Origin: Lingula anatina
Lineage: Eukaryota; Brachiopoda; Lingulata; Lingulida; Lingulidae
NCBI RefSeq assembly: GCF_001039355.2
Contig: NW_019775924.1
Location: 149,601-213,600 of the forward strand
DNA: 64,000 bases
Direction: 5' to 3'
The notes beneath the pieces are model-generated. The model was not told where the DNA came from. It did no database searches and worked only from the letters and a program-made list of their open reading frames with translations. The position numbers and the translations under genes were made by a program. Shown here piece after piece: positions 1-11,340 of this stretch (positions within the stretch are counted from its first letter, which is position 1; each line of letters opens with the position of its first letter).

Positions 1-461
1 GCAGCGCGTGACGTGTGCTGTGAGATCACTCTATTCCCGGTGAAAAAAATCGAAGTGCACCGAACTATGATCTTTTTTTTTTTTAATTCTCAGTAGTGAT
101 CCATATTAAATCGTCATGAGATAACAGTACATCATTGCCTGCGGGACACGAAAGGTCTGAGTTAATAGCTGTCACAGCATGTGCTGTATGTGACATTTAA
201 TCAAACGGCTGTATGAAAGGTTTTGTATCCTCTAGGGTAATGGCCTTCCAGATTAAAGCCTCTGCCGATAACCATATTTTCAGTGTTGGTGACAATTTTT
301 CCTTCCATTTAGTTGACGCAAGGACGTTTTGACCAGAGCTGGCTGTGCCTAAATTCAGAAAAAAGCCCCATCGAATGCACGGTGTATTTTGGTGGCAGTG
401 TGTTATTTGACATACATACCGAGAGAAAGTACTCGCATTTCGTCGAAAAACTCCCTTGAAA
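1..461. other. gene-free flank
   Basis: No coding exon, RNA gene or recognisable repeat is visible. The stretch holds only short T-rich runs, for example near 72-84. It ends where the left arm of the large foldback element begins. Confidence 0.5.
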
Positions 462-1222
462 CCCAGGCCTTTTGAACGGATTAGGCGAGCACTACCTGCA
501 GATTTTTAGCACCAACACCCATATTTTAAAACCACCAATCCACAAATTAACCAACACACCGTACAACTAGGGACCGTTCACATGAAAAATCTGTTTTCTA
601 AAAATCTATTGTCGGTATCTAGTGATCACGGTCTGTGCCCTGAATACCCCGCGGCGTAATTAACTAGCAGCGCGAGCGAGTCGTTTCCAAAGCTGTAATT
701 AATTCTTGGCTGCGCTCGGAGGAGATTCTGACGCCTGGACGCATGCGCAGTTGTATCTTTAAACTGTGGATTTCGTTAGTTTGCACTCATATCTGTCGTG
801 TGTATATGGACCTCATCTTCTTCTTCGTCTTGTTGTTGCACAAAATCGACAAACACATTTTTCAAAGCAACCGCGACTGTCATTTTCTTTCTCTCTGCGC
901 ATGCGTCCAGGTATCAGAATTTCCTCCGAGCGCAGCCGAGAATTAATTACAGCTTTGGAAATAACTCGCTCGTAAGTAATTACGCCGCGGGGTATTCAGG
1001 GCACAGACCGTGATCACAAGATACTGCCAATAGATTTTTAGAAAATAGATTTTTCATGTGAACGGTCCCTTATTTAGCACTGACAAAGCGATAACTAGCT
1101 CTAACATTCATCCACTCTGATAGTGCAGGTTAATTTGTGGGTTAGGTGGTTAATATGGGTGTTAGTGCTAAAAGATCTGCGGGCAGTGTAAGTAAACGCT
1201 AATCCGTTTATAAGGCCTGAAA
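462..1222. mobile_element. large foldback (palindromic) element
   Basis: Two long inverted arms, about 462-750 and 895-1222, face each other around a spacer of about 144 bp. The outer ends match (AGGCCTTTTGAACGGATTAG on the left; CTAATCCGTTTATAAGGCCT on the right). A middle block matches (GGACCGTTCACATGAAAAAT against its complement near 1040-1070), and so does the inner end (GGACGCATGCGCAG at 737-750, complement at 895-908). Arm similarity is high but interrupted by small indels. No transposase ORF is present, so this is a non-autonomous foldback or MITE-like element. The small ORFs inside the spacer are overlapping noise in three frames. I see no clear target-site duplication. Confidence 0.8.
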
Positions 1223-2850
1223 CCGAATAAAGCGTTATCGCCACGGTCAGTTGTTCTTTATACTATTAACAATGTGGTCTTTGTCAAGTGACCATGAATT
1301 GGAAGACACGTTCAATAATTAAACACCGCGGCAATTAAGTGTTTTGTTAATCTTCATATATAAGTTCTTATAGACTCTTTTCTAAAAATTCATGAAGTAT
1401 TCTAATTCCTTTCCAAGCGCTCCAAAGTATCCATATTGTTAGAAGAAAGCATAATTTCTCTACTAGAATGATGCTTGTAATTATTTGGGTCATTCTTCAA
1501 TATTTTTGATGCACAGAAACAATACAATACAGAATTAACCCCCCCGCTGATCAGCTGACTGCCTGTCAAAGTCGATTGTCATTCCGAATCGCCCACTGTA
1601 AATGATAGAAGCTTGGTATTTGAAATAAAACATTAAGACGGTCGGCTGAAAGACGTAGAAAACTATACAAGTATGACTGTCCGTGTATGTTAAGTGCGTG
1701 TTTAGCTATGTACTGGTATCGTTGTGTTGGCGATTGCACTGGGATTATATGAGGTCAACTGGCCACTGCATTCCACTACCAGGGTCTCCGGCCATAGACC
1801 CAAACCGTGCTCTGTTGTTCATTGTTGTCAGTAAGGTTACGTTGCATTTTGTTTGCCGATAATGTTCCGTAATTAGTAGATATTAATGGGGTATCATATC
1901 TTTAACAGAATCTAGAATTGACAATTTCACATGTTTACTATAATTAATCGAACCAGAACGTATGACATGCAGTTTTCGGTTAATCGAGATTAGATAATTT
2001 CACTGTTCTGTATATTAACCCTGTACCCTCCTTGAGCAAAGCTCTAACGGCGTGGCCGGTAGTAGAAAATGTATTTAAAACACTCAAACTAGACTATATT
2101 CTAGAAAGGAAATGTGTGTCCTGAATTTCACTACAACAAAGACGACATTTTTGTAGTCTGAAAATAAAATACGAACAAATTAATTAGGGCGAATCAGAAT
2201 AGTTCGGTAAGGACGTAGATATGAAACTAGCCCTTTTCAACCCATTTGTGCTCTAGGCTCCCATTTCCATGTGTAAATCATTCCCGTTCCAACACCCTGT
2301 ATTATGTTTCTACAATACAGCCTTTGGGCAAGCAACTGACGCTTTACCTGCTACACGCAGGCTTAGGTTTTCGGTCCCAAAAACCTATGGTCGCCGGGTG
2401 CCTGTCAGGTGCTTGCGGGCGAGGGCTGTGTACGTGACAGGGTCGCATCAGAAAACGCCTGGCTTATCTTCTGGTTCTGGTATAAAGCTGGCCTGAGTTT
2501 TGTTCCACCAATCGTTTTGGAATCGGACGAGTGGTATACTGTGTGTGACGCAAGGTAGGAGGTTTTACATTACAGTTTTTGTGGGGGAGGTGAAACTACA
2601 AAAAGTTAATTTTTCGCTAATTTTTCATTTGTTTGCTTGTTTATTAATTAATTTATTTATTTATTTTACGAATCGGTATATTACCATATGAGTAAAATTA
2701 GGTTTCCAGGCAATCCCGTTGGATTCGTTATGATTTAAGACATTCATAATAAATCTTAAGTGTCCACGAGCTGATTTGAGTATGAGGAAGTAGCTAATCT
2801 CAGGGCGACTTTTGTCTGCCATTTAAGCACTTAAGCACTTAAACTCCATA
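1223..2850. other. gene-free interval
   Basis: No exon-like ORF with splice sites, no RNA gene and no strong repeat is visible. The only ORFs (around 2246-2691) are short, overlap in different frames and show no family resemblance. Confidence 0.4.
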
Positions 2851-3062
2851 CGTCTACGTGGATCGTCCAACTCTGCGGGACTCCCGCCGAATGCAATCAG
2901 CTTAATTGAATGGCACACCTCCCTTGGTTTTACAACATACTCGTATAATCATCAGCTTTTCTGTATTCTACTTAACGCCAGAAAGAGGCGTGTCAGTCTG
3001 TTAAGCTGATTGCACTTAACGGGAATCCCCACAGAGTTAGGTTGATCTGGATGTGTCTGTCT
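2851..3062. mobile_element. palindromic MITE, core family A
   Basis: Inverted arms pair GATCGTCCAACTCTG (left, from 2861) with CAGAGTTAGGTTGATC (right, near 3032-3047), and AATGCAATCAGCTTAATTGA with TTAAGCTGATTGCACTTAAC. The inner motif GGCACACCTCCCTT faces AAGAGGCGTGTCAG. The same core (a CTCC/GAGG motif beside GTGTCAG, then TGATTGCACTTA and CAGAGTT) recurs at 25886, 30174 and 59317, and more distantly at 10252, 35636 and 48300. No coding capacity is present. Confidence 0.7.
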
Positions 3063-3444
3063 GTTCAAATGTGTCTATGCTAATGGAGCCTTAAATAACG
3101 TTATGCTCTATGATAATTCAAGTTTAACCGGCAAGGAGAACGCATTTTCCTCAATTCACAAATATGTAACCAAAGAAAAGGCTATAATGTTAATGTTCAT
3201 TACCAGAGATGTGTTTATTTGATGTTTACGATTAAATATTGCCAAAGCCCCAACTTTGAAGGAGGTGAGAGTGGGCAAAAATTCGTTCCCCAAACTTAAC
3301 TGACGAAATAAAACAAAGTATGTACAAAAGTCAGGCTTGCACTGGTACGGTCAAAACAGTTTCGAATACAACACTAATTCAGTGTCATTCGCTACAATGT
3401 AAATTGTGTGTCTTACATTTTTCTCGTATTTTAGCCATAACAAA

Positions 3445-5922
3445 ATGAAGACGGCAGTAGCCCTGTTGGTACTGGTTCTGGTCTCCTCCAGTCTGGCAGC
3501 CACCGACTGGGACAGAGCACTTCAGAGATACGTAGGGATGTTGGCTATGGAGATTAACCACGCTGTGAGTATATAAGGGGCCGTTCAGAATGAGTTATGT
3601 CGCACTAGCTAGTGCGCAATAACTCCACAGGGACTCTCGCTGAGTGAAATCAGATAGACTCCTCTTGGCGTTGAGTAGAAATCTGGTGAATACACGAGTG
3701 TGATGGAAACAAGAGGAGGCGTGTTGGTTTGACTGCATACAGGCAGAGAGATAGCGTTTTGCTTTTTCTTTTTTATTGTGATTGTCTTTTTATGAATTTT
3801 TAAAATAGTAATTAGATATCGTCTCGGACAACGAGGACCACTGATTTATGCAACCAAAAACAAAATGTAGGAATAAAATAATGATTTCAGGGGCGGATTT
3901 AGGCCGTCTTCTGGGTCTTCTGGAAGACGGTCAGATTTTCAAGTTTACATTGTCAGCCATCTAATGTTTTCTGTCGGAAGACGGTCAAAAATGGAAGATG
4001 GATCAACAAAGATAATTTGGAAGACTGTCAGAAAATATCTCTGGATCCGCCCCTGATTTCTCTTAAGGACAATTAATTTATCCACTGACGCACAAGTTCC
4101 TTAAATAGTTGCTAACACGAGTTCAATGACTGGATGGTTAAAACAAAAATTACATGAACAGGTCTTTTCTTATATTCTGAATGACGTTGGTCTCTTAAGT
4201 ACAATGAAGGCATGTTAAATTATGGTAATTGTCCGGTCATTAATTTCGAAGTAAAAAATAATAATGAGATATCATTTCGGTTAACAAGGACCACAGATTT
4301 GGGCATTCAAAAATAAAATCATTTAGAACTTAAGAATGAAATAATGATTTCGCTTCATCATCGTTATCTTAACCACTGACGTCTTACTCTAGCCCCACTC
4401 AGGGGCGGATTGAAGCCATCTTCTGGGTCTTCCGGAAGACGGTCAGATTTTCAGGTTTACACTGACGGGAATCTAATTTTTTTCTGTCGGAAGACGGTCA
4501 AAAATGGAAGGTGGATCAACAAAATAATTTATAAGACTGTCAGAAAATATCTCTGGATCAGCCCCTGGACCACTAGTTTCAAAAGTTCGATGAACAAATT
4601 TTTTTAATATCCTGAATGACGTTGGCCTCTTACATACGATGAGGGCATGTAAAACTATGGTAATTGTCCTTTTATTCATGATAAACAAAAATATAAGGAT
4701 ATGTGTGAAACTTAAGCCATTTCCTGTTATAAAGCATTTGTTTAGAACCATTGCCAATTTATCATTTGTCAAAATAGACATAAATAGTGGTCTTCAAGTT
4801 TTAGGCCAGTTTTCGGGCTCCTTTGTGCAAAAGGCTGGACAGGAAAGATGGCGCTCTTGTTTACCTGTTTCAAAACAAAACCATTTGCATCTGAAACCGT
4901 TCATTTTTACCATTGTAATAAACTTGGTTCAGGCAGCATATTAAAGTAAAATTAAATCTAACATTTAACCTCTGAACTTCGTTTAATATCGCCGCTTGTG
5001 AAGTTCCGCGCAGCATGTTATAAAACAAGACGTTAGGCTGAGAAAAAATTTGGAGGGTGGGGGGACAAGCTGTTGAAAACCCACAGTGCACATGCAGGCG
5101 GTTTAATTGCAGTGCTTGCGGTACTCATCTAGAACCTTATCGATGGAAAAGCTTAATATTTTTTATTGGAGAGAGGAGAAGACCAACAATTTCAGAATTC
5201 CAACATGTACATATTATTAATTATTTTTCTAAAACCTATGGGGGCCTCCCTTTGTTTCATGCTTCATTTCTACCACAGTTTCAACGTAATCGTTGATGGC
5301 TGGTGATTTCCTTTCCAGGATAACAACGTGGGGAGCACATGGAAGAACTGTGGCAAGGCCAATGATCCCATTCAGCTGAAAAAATTCAGCATCAGTCCGG
5401 ATCCCATCGCCGTGCCGGGCAATATCACTTTAGGAGCTGCGGGTGAGAATCGACAGCTAAGATATATGTTCGTTTTGTGTACGCGTGAGCGTGCGTGAGT
5501 GTTTGAGCGTGTAGAGATTTTTCACCCTTAATCTTACCTGGTATTTTGAAAAATAGATTTTCATTCACGACAGTCATTAGGATATTAAATATGATAGTAA
5601 ACTGTCCGAAATCTACTGTATTTTTTTTTCATTTGTTATTGTAGGACATGTGGCCTCTGCTCTCACATCCCCATTGAAGGCAACCGTGGACTTCCAGGCT
5701 TTAAGAAATGGCCACTGGATTAAACTGCCCTGCATTCACAAAGTGGGCAGCTGTGTGTATGACGACGTATGCAAGATTCTGCCCCCTGGACCCTGTCCAG
5801 CGGGGGTCAAGGTCTGCCACTGCCCGTTCCCAGCGGTAAGTGACGCCCTCTCACTCTACACTCCCGCTTCCATTCTCTGTCTGTCACTCTCCAACACAAA
5901 CACAGACACTCACACAGACACT

Positions 5923-5954
<32 letters not shown>

Positions 5955-6320
5955 CACGCACGCACAGAGAGGGAGAGAGAGATTTGTCTATTGAATGAGT
6001 AACTAACCCTATCATTTTTTCCTTTTCGTCTTCTTTTATCACTTACCTTCGGTGATATCAGCTCAACTTTACACTGGGGCGGGTGTGATAAAACATTAAA
6101 CCCGAATCTCATTCACATATTGTACATTCCATTGATCTCAGATATGTATTTGTTTTCTCGTTGCTAGGGCCTCGTTGCCTTGCAGAACATCAAGATTCCC
6201 CTGGCCCCTGTGGGTCTTAAAATGAAGCAGACCCAAGTGAGAATGAAAGCAGTCCTCAGTCACAATGGCGTCGAAATGGGCTGCTACGAGCTAGACACGG
6301 ATCTTGTGGTCAACTCGTAA
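3445..6320 (+). CDS. GM2A: ganglioside GM2 activator-like protein (ML domain), 4 exons
   Basis: Exons 3445-3564, 5319-5442, 5645-5835 and 6168-6320 join in frame with GT-AG borders to give 195 residues; human GM2A has 193. The product starts with a hydrophobic signal peptide (about residues 1-19, ending SSLAA). It carries the family hallmarks: TWKNCG, then PDPIAVPGNITLGAAG, SSPLK-like TSPLKATVDF, WIKLPC, and CPAGVKVCHCPF, and GCYEL near the C terminus. Eight cysteines are present after the signal peptide, the number that forms four disulfides in human GM2A. In the known family this is a lysosomal lipid-transfer cofactor that lifts GM2 ganglioside to beta-hexosaminidase A. In an invertebrate the ligand may be another glycolipid, which is inference. 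A 3' acceptor-like TTTTAG lies just before the start codon, so an upstream non-coding exon is possible. The start is chosen because it opens the signal peptide. NPC2-type ML proteins are the main alternative, but the PDPI-VPGN motif favours GM2A. Confidence 0.93.
3578..3737. mobile_element. partial palindromic MITE in GM2A intron 1
   Basis: It begins GGGCCGTTCAGAATGAG directly after the exon 1 donor and contains CAGGGACTCTCGCTGAGTGA, followed by facing motifs AGACTCCTCTTGG (near 3657) and CAAGAGGAGGCGTGT (near 3710-3724). This resembles one arm plus the centre of the palindromic elements found elsewhere in the window. The right arm seems truncated. Confidence 0.45.
3888..4055. mobile_element. 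short hAT-like MITE, copy 1
   Basis: A 168-bp element with terminal inverted repeats CAGGGGCGGAT and ATCCGCCCCTG. The interior has repeated GGAAGACGGTCA motifs and no ORF. Direct flanks share GATTTC, or a shorter ATTT depending on where the end is placed. The CAGGGGCGGAT terminus is typical of hAT-superfamily non-autonomous elements. That assignment is family knowledge, since no transposase is present. Confidence 0.75.
4400..4567. mobile_element. short hAT-like MITE, copy 2
   Basis: A 168-bp relative of the element at 3888-4055 in the same orientation, with the same CAGGGGCGGAT start and a mutated end (ATCAGCCCCTG). It lies in the second copy of the intron duplication, but at a different point from the element in the first copy. 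Confidence 0.75.
5923..5951. repeat. (CA)n microsatellite in GM2A intron 3
   Basis: An uninterrupted CA run, with imperfect CACAGACA repeats before it and an ACGC run after it. It lies just inside the last GM2A intron. Confidence 0.9.
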
Positions 6321-6540
6321 TCTCTTGTCTCATGACTCCGCTCTCACACCTCTACAATTTCCCCCGTTCAACTGTAATTCTGAGACGTTTAAGGTGTGTG
6401 TGAACTCAGCCTATTTGCTTTGAATTTGAATTAAAGGAAATTAATTAACACTGTTCGGCAAACTAAAAACCCAAAGCCAATCAGGGCTCAAGTGACTCTT
6501 ACCTTGTATATCACATGGCAGTGTCCATCAACTGAGTTTG

Positions 6541-6546
6541 AATAAA
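6541..6546 (+). promoter_or_regulatory. GM2A polyadenylation signal
   Basis: AATAAA lies 221 bases after the GM2A stop codon and is the best canonical signal in the 3' flank. Confidence 0.6.
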
Positions 6547-7825
6547 AGCATTTGAATCATTTTGATATTTGCGTTTTAGCACATTTGCTTCATTGTTTGA
6601 TTTATTACTGAACAGAATATTTCTCTGACATCAGTCTCTCTTTATGTGTTCAAAAAATTATATAAGTCATGGCCTTAAAAACCAAGATTGGAACTTGAAA
6701 CCGAGGAAGTGGAAATCCCCGATATAAGAAGCAAGAAGTATGCCTGAAATAATTGCATTTGGCACTTTTTAATCTAAGACAAGTGGAAAGTATGGCGTTT
6801 TCCTAAAAAGAAAGTTTTGCTTCTGTCTCAGTTTTAGGATTCGATGTCAAGGCCTACAGATTATTTAGGGAAAATGCTCAATATTTAGTCTATTATTATT
6901 AATAATAATAATAATACCGTTTATTGTTTGGTCGAAGTGGAAGGACATTTTGTTCTAAAAGTTTAGGTCAGTTTTCGGGCTGTAGCTATTTTGCGAAACA
7001 GGCTCTTGGTTGAAAATATTTTCATCCCTACCATCCAAATTCAGATTCAGATTAGATAAGATTCAGGAGAAGCTATATGTATGAACACTTATGACAGGCA
7101 GCCTGCTTATGCCATGGGAAATCATTTCCATTAATCAAAGACCAATTTAGAACTGGAACAGAAAGTGGACGTGTGGATGGCCCTTTTACGCCAATCCGTC
7201 CGAGCGTTCACTGGGTGGGAGGAAGAGTGAACAGATTAATCGGAACTATTAAACTTATGGAGCTATAGTCGAGGGCTTTTTACCTCCCGCTGCGTGCGTT
7301 TTCAGAAGCACGCCCAGAACAAACCCTCCAGTGATTTCATTCCTTGCTAAATTAAACCGCCACAAAAACGCCATGTTTTCTAACGCACGCGTGTGGAAGG
7401 CAGGATCAATCAGTGGAATGGTAGATTTGGCTTTCTTTGTGTATGACCATAGTCGTATCGTTGTATTGATGCGTAAGGAGCAAAAAAAGTGTTATGCTGT
7501 GTATTTATCTTTCCGTTGCTATGTGAGACTTTGAAAGGGTCAGAAAGGGTCAGAAAATTGCATCATTAACTGTCCATCCCATCAATGATCCCACTTTATT
7601 TAAAACCAACGTTCATTAACAGAAAATGATGCAGTTTCTCAGTTTCGATAAACTAACCAAGGTATAATTATAAGGATAAGATTGACGTAGGAGTGAATGA
7701 CGTGTGTGATACTGGTACCTGTGAAATTTTTTTTTAATGAATTGTGAATTGCGCCAATTGATAAAAAAAGCAAATAATGGGATTTCATTTCATAAGGAAA
7801 ACTGTGTAACATGACCCACCGTTTC
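6547..7825. other. gene-free interval
   Basis: Nothing coding is supported. The stretch holds a short AAT repeat (about 6893-6917). It also has a block near 6957-7010 that resembles 4794-4850 of GM2A intron 1 (AGTTTAGGTCAGTTTTCGGG against AGTTTTAGGCCAGTTTTCGG), suggesting an old dispersed repeat. Confidence 0.4.
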
Positions 7826-7913
7826 ACATATAAATGAGAGTCGTTAGCAAGTTCAAACAGAAGCAGCAAATGCGCACCCACCGGGACAACGGCAGAAGAA
7901 TACCACATAAAAT
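7826..7913 (+). promoter_or_regulatory. possible TATA promoter and first exon
   Basis: CATATAAATG (from 7826) lies about 30 bases before a purine-rich stretch. That stretch ends at a strong donor (AAAAT then GTAAGT at 7914). An ATG at 7869 would open a 15-codon coding stub. No downstream exon could be joined with confidence, so this is only a candidate first exon. Confidence 0.25.
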
Positions 7914-10251
7914 GTAAGTCTCTATTCCTTTCATACCTTGATTAGGGTCCCTAATTTCATTCATTGCGATTTGTCGGAAAGGTCTTTGATGCTGAAATGA
8001 AAATGCGAATCAGAGTGTTGTATTTGTAAAACGATTGTTTTGCATTTAAGCACGTCACGCTGAGATATATATTCAGTTTGTGGACACTTCCTAGTTTCCT
8101 CTAGAAATTGCACGGGGTACTATATTTACCATTCGGTTGTTGCAAACGCAAATGATAAGAACCTACTGTTCATGTTGCCTTAGTTATTCTAATGGTATTT
8201 GGACCTCAGAATTCCTATTTCTTAATATTGCCAATTAGTTCCACACCACACAAGCAAAGTCGACATGGTTAGAGATGCCGTTTTGGGGTTCGTATACAAA
8301 AAAAAAAAAAAAAAAAAAATTCCAAACGAACTTACTTTCTTCTTTTAAGAGGTGCTATATTTATACGAACGCAGTTATTCAACAGGTAGAGATGGAAGAC
8401 AGAGTCAAATTCCCATTTCTGTGCTCTGAAACCATTCTGTATAGTAAACAGGTTAACGATTTATAATTAAATAAACTTTATCTCAGGCTGCCAAGCTGAA
8501 ATGTTGTAGGTATGTGTAGGTTACAGTAGGGGCAAATGAGTCACTGAACAAGCCTTTGACCCACCATGTTTGGAAATTTCTTCTTTTTGTCAAATACCTG
8601 ACCATGGCCTGTGCACAGGCGCAAGTAGGTGCTGCCTAACTTCCTCGTGTGAACGTACCACGCCAAGGCTTAATACGTGATGCGACGTCGTTAAGTCCTT
8701 CAAGTATGAGATTAGATTTGTTACAATAAAGATTGCCAAGTACAACTGCTTTACTTTGGTTATTAGTGACACTGCGCCCCGTGCAACAGAAACTGCCTTA
8801 AGTAACCGTACTAAGAACATTGCCAACATTTGAAGTCTCAAACTGCAAATCTGCTTAACGCGTTAATGATTGAAGAAAGTCAGAAAACAAAGAGAACATA
8901 CAGAATTGTGTCGAATGGAAAAAAAACCTATATTGTGTTGATGTCACCATCAGATCCTTCGGATTTTTAAGGCGGCTTTGTGTTAGGAGGGGCCTTTAAG
9001 ACTATTCTGCCGCTGTTCTATACGTGCAGGCAAATCTTGGAAGCAAAGGGACACGGTTACAGTGAAAGAACACGACCTTTTCACTTTAAAAACGTTAAAA
9101 GCTTTGCCCTGCTAGGGTAACTTAGTGACAGGTGAGCTGAATAACACATTTCAGGGTTTGTCATAGACTGTCAAGATTCGCCCTCCTAAACGTCTCTCAA
9201 GACTTGGAATATGAGACTGAGATTTTGAAGTTGGAAATTCAGGGTGTTAACAGATGTTTTAATAGCACCAAGAGACATGTCGTGAATACGCACGGCAAAG
9301 CAATGCCAAGATGTTATTCGTTTGATAGGTACGCTTCAACTTTAATTTGGGTACGACATTTTATGGATGCATGAAAGCTTGCTAAAGATGTGAGCGGCTT
9401 TCGCCATCTATGGAATCTTCTTTGAATATATACATGAAATGAGCGAGTGATCATTGTGTATTTTACCTCGAAATTACCGTTTAGTCTTCTGCCGAGAAAA
9501 TCGATCGCAGTTTTGGTGATTTAAACAATGGTCATATTACCAGTACGTTACATACCATTTAGGGTGAACCTTGTCGTAAATAATACGAGAACAACGATAA
9601 TTAACTTCACAATTCCTTCATCAGAGAGACGAAAATGACGGCCATTTAAAGATTTGATAACACATTATTGTATCGGAAAATGGCCAATTGGCTATTTATT
9701 GCTCTTTTAATTACATCTCATTAAGGTTGATGCTAATCTTATTATGATGAGGTTAAGACGTAAAAGAGATACTGAGGAGGCGTCTTTATATTATTTCTCT
9801 TGCAGAAATAAGAACATATGTTGAAGAAGTGTTTGTGGTTCTCAGCTGCATACGAATTTCGTTGTTGTTGTTGTTTTCTTTTTCATGCGTGATAATCTAA
9901 ACTGTGCCTTTCTAATAGACCTCTTGACTTAGCATTTCTTTTAATATACAAAATACTCAACGCTTAACATAAACGCAGTTATAATAAAACACATTGAACG
10001 CCGAGAAATAAACAATCAGACTTAGATGGAAGAAATGAAAAAGGAAGAAAAAACAATACCTTTCCATTACCATAACAGTAAGTGATGGTGATACATTAAC
10101 AAACTTATTCCCATGAAGCACAAATCGATTTCAATATCTTAAAAGTAGTCACTTGACTTAAGGAGGTAGGTCGTCCACTGCCACACATATATATATATAT
10201 ACCTAATATAGTCACTTCACAGGCAAATGGAAACGCCGTTATGTAAGATTT
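7914..10251. other. gene-free interval
   Basis: No supported exon or RNA. It contains a poly-A run at about 8298-8319 and a TATATA run at about 10188-10200. ORFs are short and unremarkable. Confidence 0.4.
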
Positions 10252-10506
10252 AGACTGGGTTCCCATCCCTAGATCGATCTAACAGGATCGGTCCATCTCC
10301 ACAGGGTCCCTCGTTAATTGCTTTCAGCCCAAGCGGCTTAGACGTCTGGGACGCCCACTAAAGCTGCTAAACGATAGTTTATTACCCTCTATCAGCCTCA
10401 GCAGGCGTGACAGACATCTAAGCCGCTCAAGTTAATTGCAATTAAGCGAGAATCCCCTCGGAGATAGTTCGATCCAAAGTTAGTACGATAGGGTCTGGGA
10501 ATGGTC
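10252..10506. mobile_element. palindromic MITE, core family B
   Basis: Terminal arms pair GACTGGGTTCCCAT (from 10253) with GTCTGGGAATGGTC (to 10506). Inner arms pair AGCGGCTTAGACGTCTGGGA with the CAGACATCTAAGCCGCT block, and TTAATTGC with GCAATTAA. Related copies are at 35636-35883 and 48300-48496. The outer GATCGATC motif inside the terminus is shared. No ORF. Confidence 0.75.
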
Positions 10507-11283
10507 GCTTACATTACAGTTGATGAGAATGACCTTAGAACTTTTGCCATCACCGTGGTGCGTGTAACAAACGCAAGGAGAGATAACAGCACTCAAAGAT
10601 TTCATTTTCATTTCTTGGACGGTTTTCGTACTTTTCTACATGTACATGCACAAGATAGTTGTATTAGCACTTAAAGCTATCTGCAACAGACGGTAATTCG
10701 TCCTGTTAATCACATTGGCAGATCAGATATATTAGGTAAAAGGAACGGACTTATCTACTCAAGGTAAGGGAATAGTTTGCCTTTCGTTTTAACCGTTATT
10801 GTTGAGAATCAGTTGCTCTTGTAATATCAATGTCTCGCTAGATTAAAAAAAAAACATTGCTAAATTGATTTTTCGTTTTGTTTTAAAAACAAATACAACA
10901 TAAATTTGTTCAAAGATTTTCCATATGGCATTCATAGTATGAAATGTAGGACCATGCCGATGGAAAACGAAATGGTCTAATGGATAGAAGCCGCTGCATC
11001 CAAGAAGAAGACCAAGTCGCAGAGACTACAAAATGCTCGATAGTGGCTTTTTTTATCTCAATTTCTCCACGCTATAGTATCCGTTCCCTTTGTTTATCTA
11101 ACGACCATCGTTCCTATCGGAAAGAAACTGTTGAGTCAAAACTTGAAGTGCCAAAGACAATGTTTCCAGCTGCAAGTATTGTATGAGGTTTGATTGAAGT
11201 TTAATATTTTTGAGAAAATAAAATTTAAACTCGCTGCCGGCTTCATCCACCCGATGAATGTAATTTTAAATATAAGGAAGGAA

Positions 11284-11340
<57 letters not shown>

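Larger units (their letters stand above)
3796..4672. repeat. tandem duplication inside GM2A intron 1
   Basis: Two diverged copies of a segment of about 440 bp lie head to tail (about 3796-4233 and 4250-4670). Matching landmarks are the AATAATGATTTC motif, the CCACTGACG motif, CTGAATGACGTTGG (4179 and 4613) and ATGGTAATTGTCC (4219 and 4657). Each copy carries one hAT-like MITE, but at different internal positions. The copies differ at many sites, so the duplication is not recent. Confidence 0.7.

Noticed and set aside
5650-5994. 114-codon ORF in the GM2A region
   Set aside because: It is GM2A exon 3 read past its donor at 5836 into the CA microsatellite.
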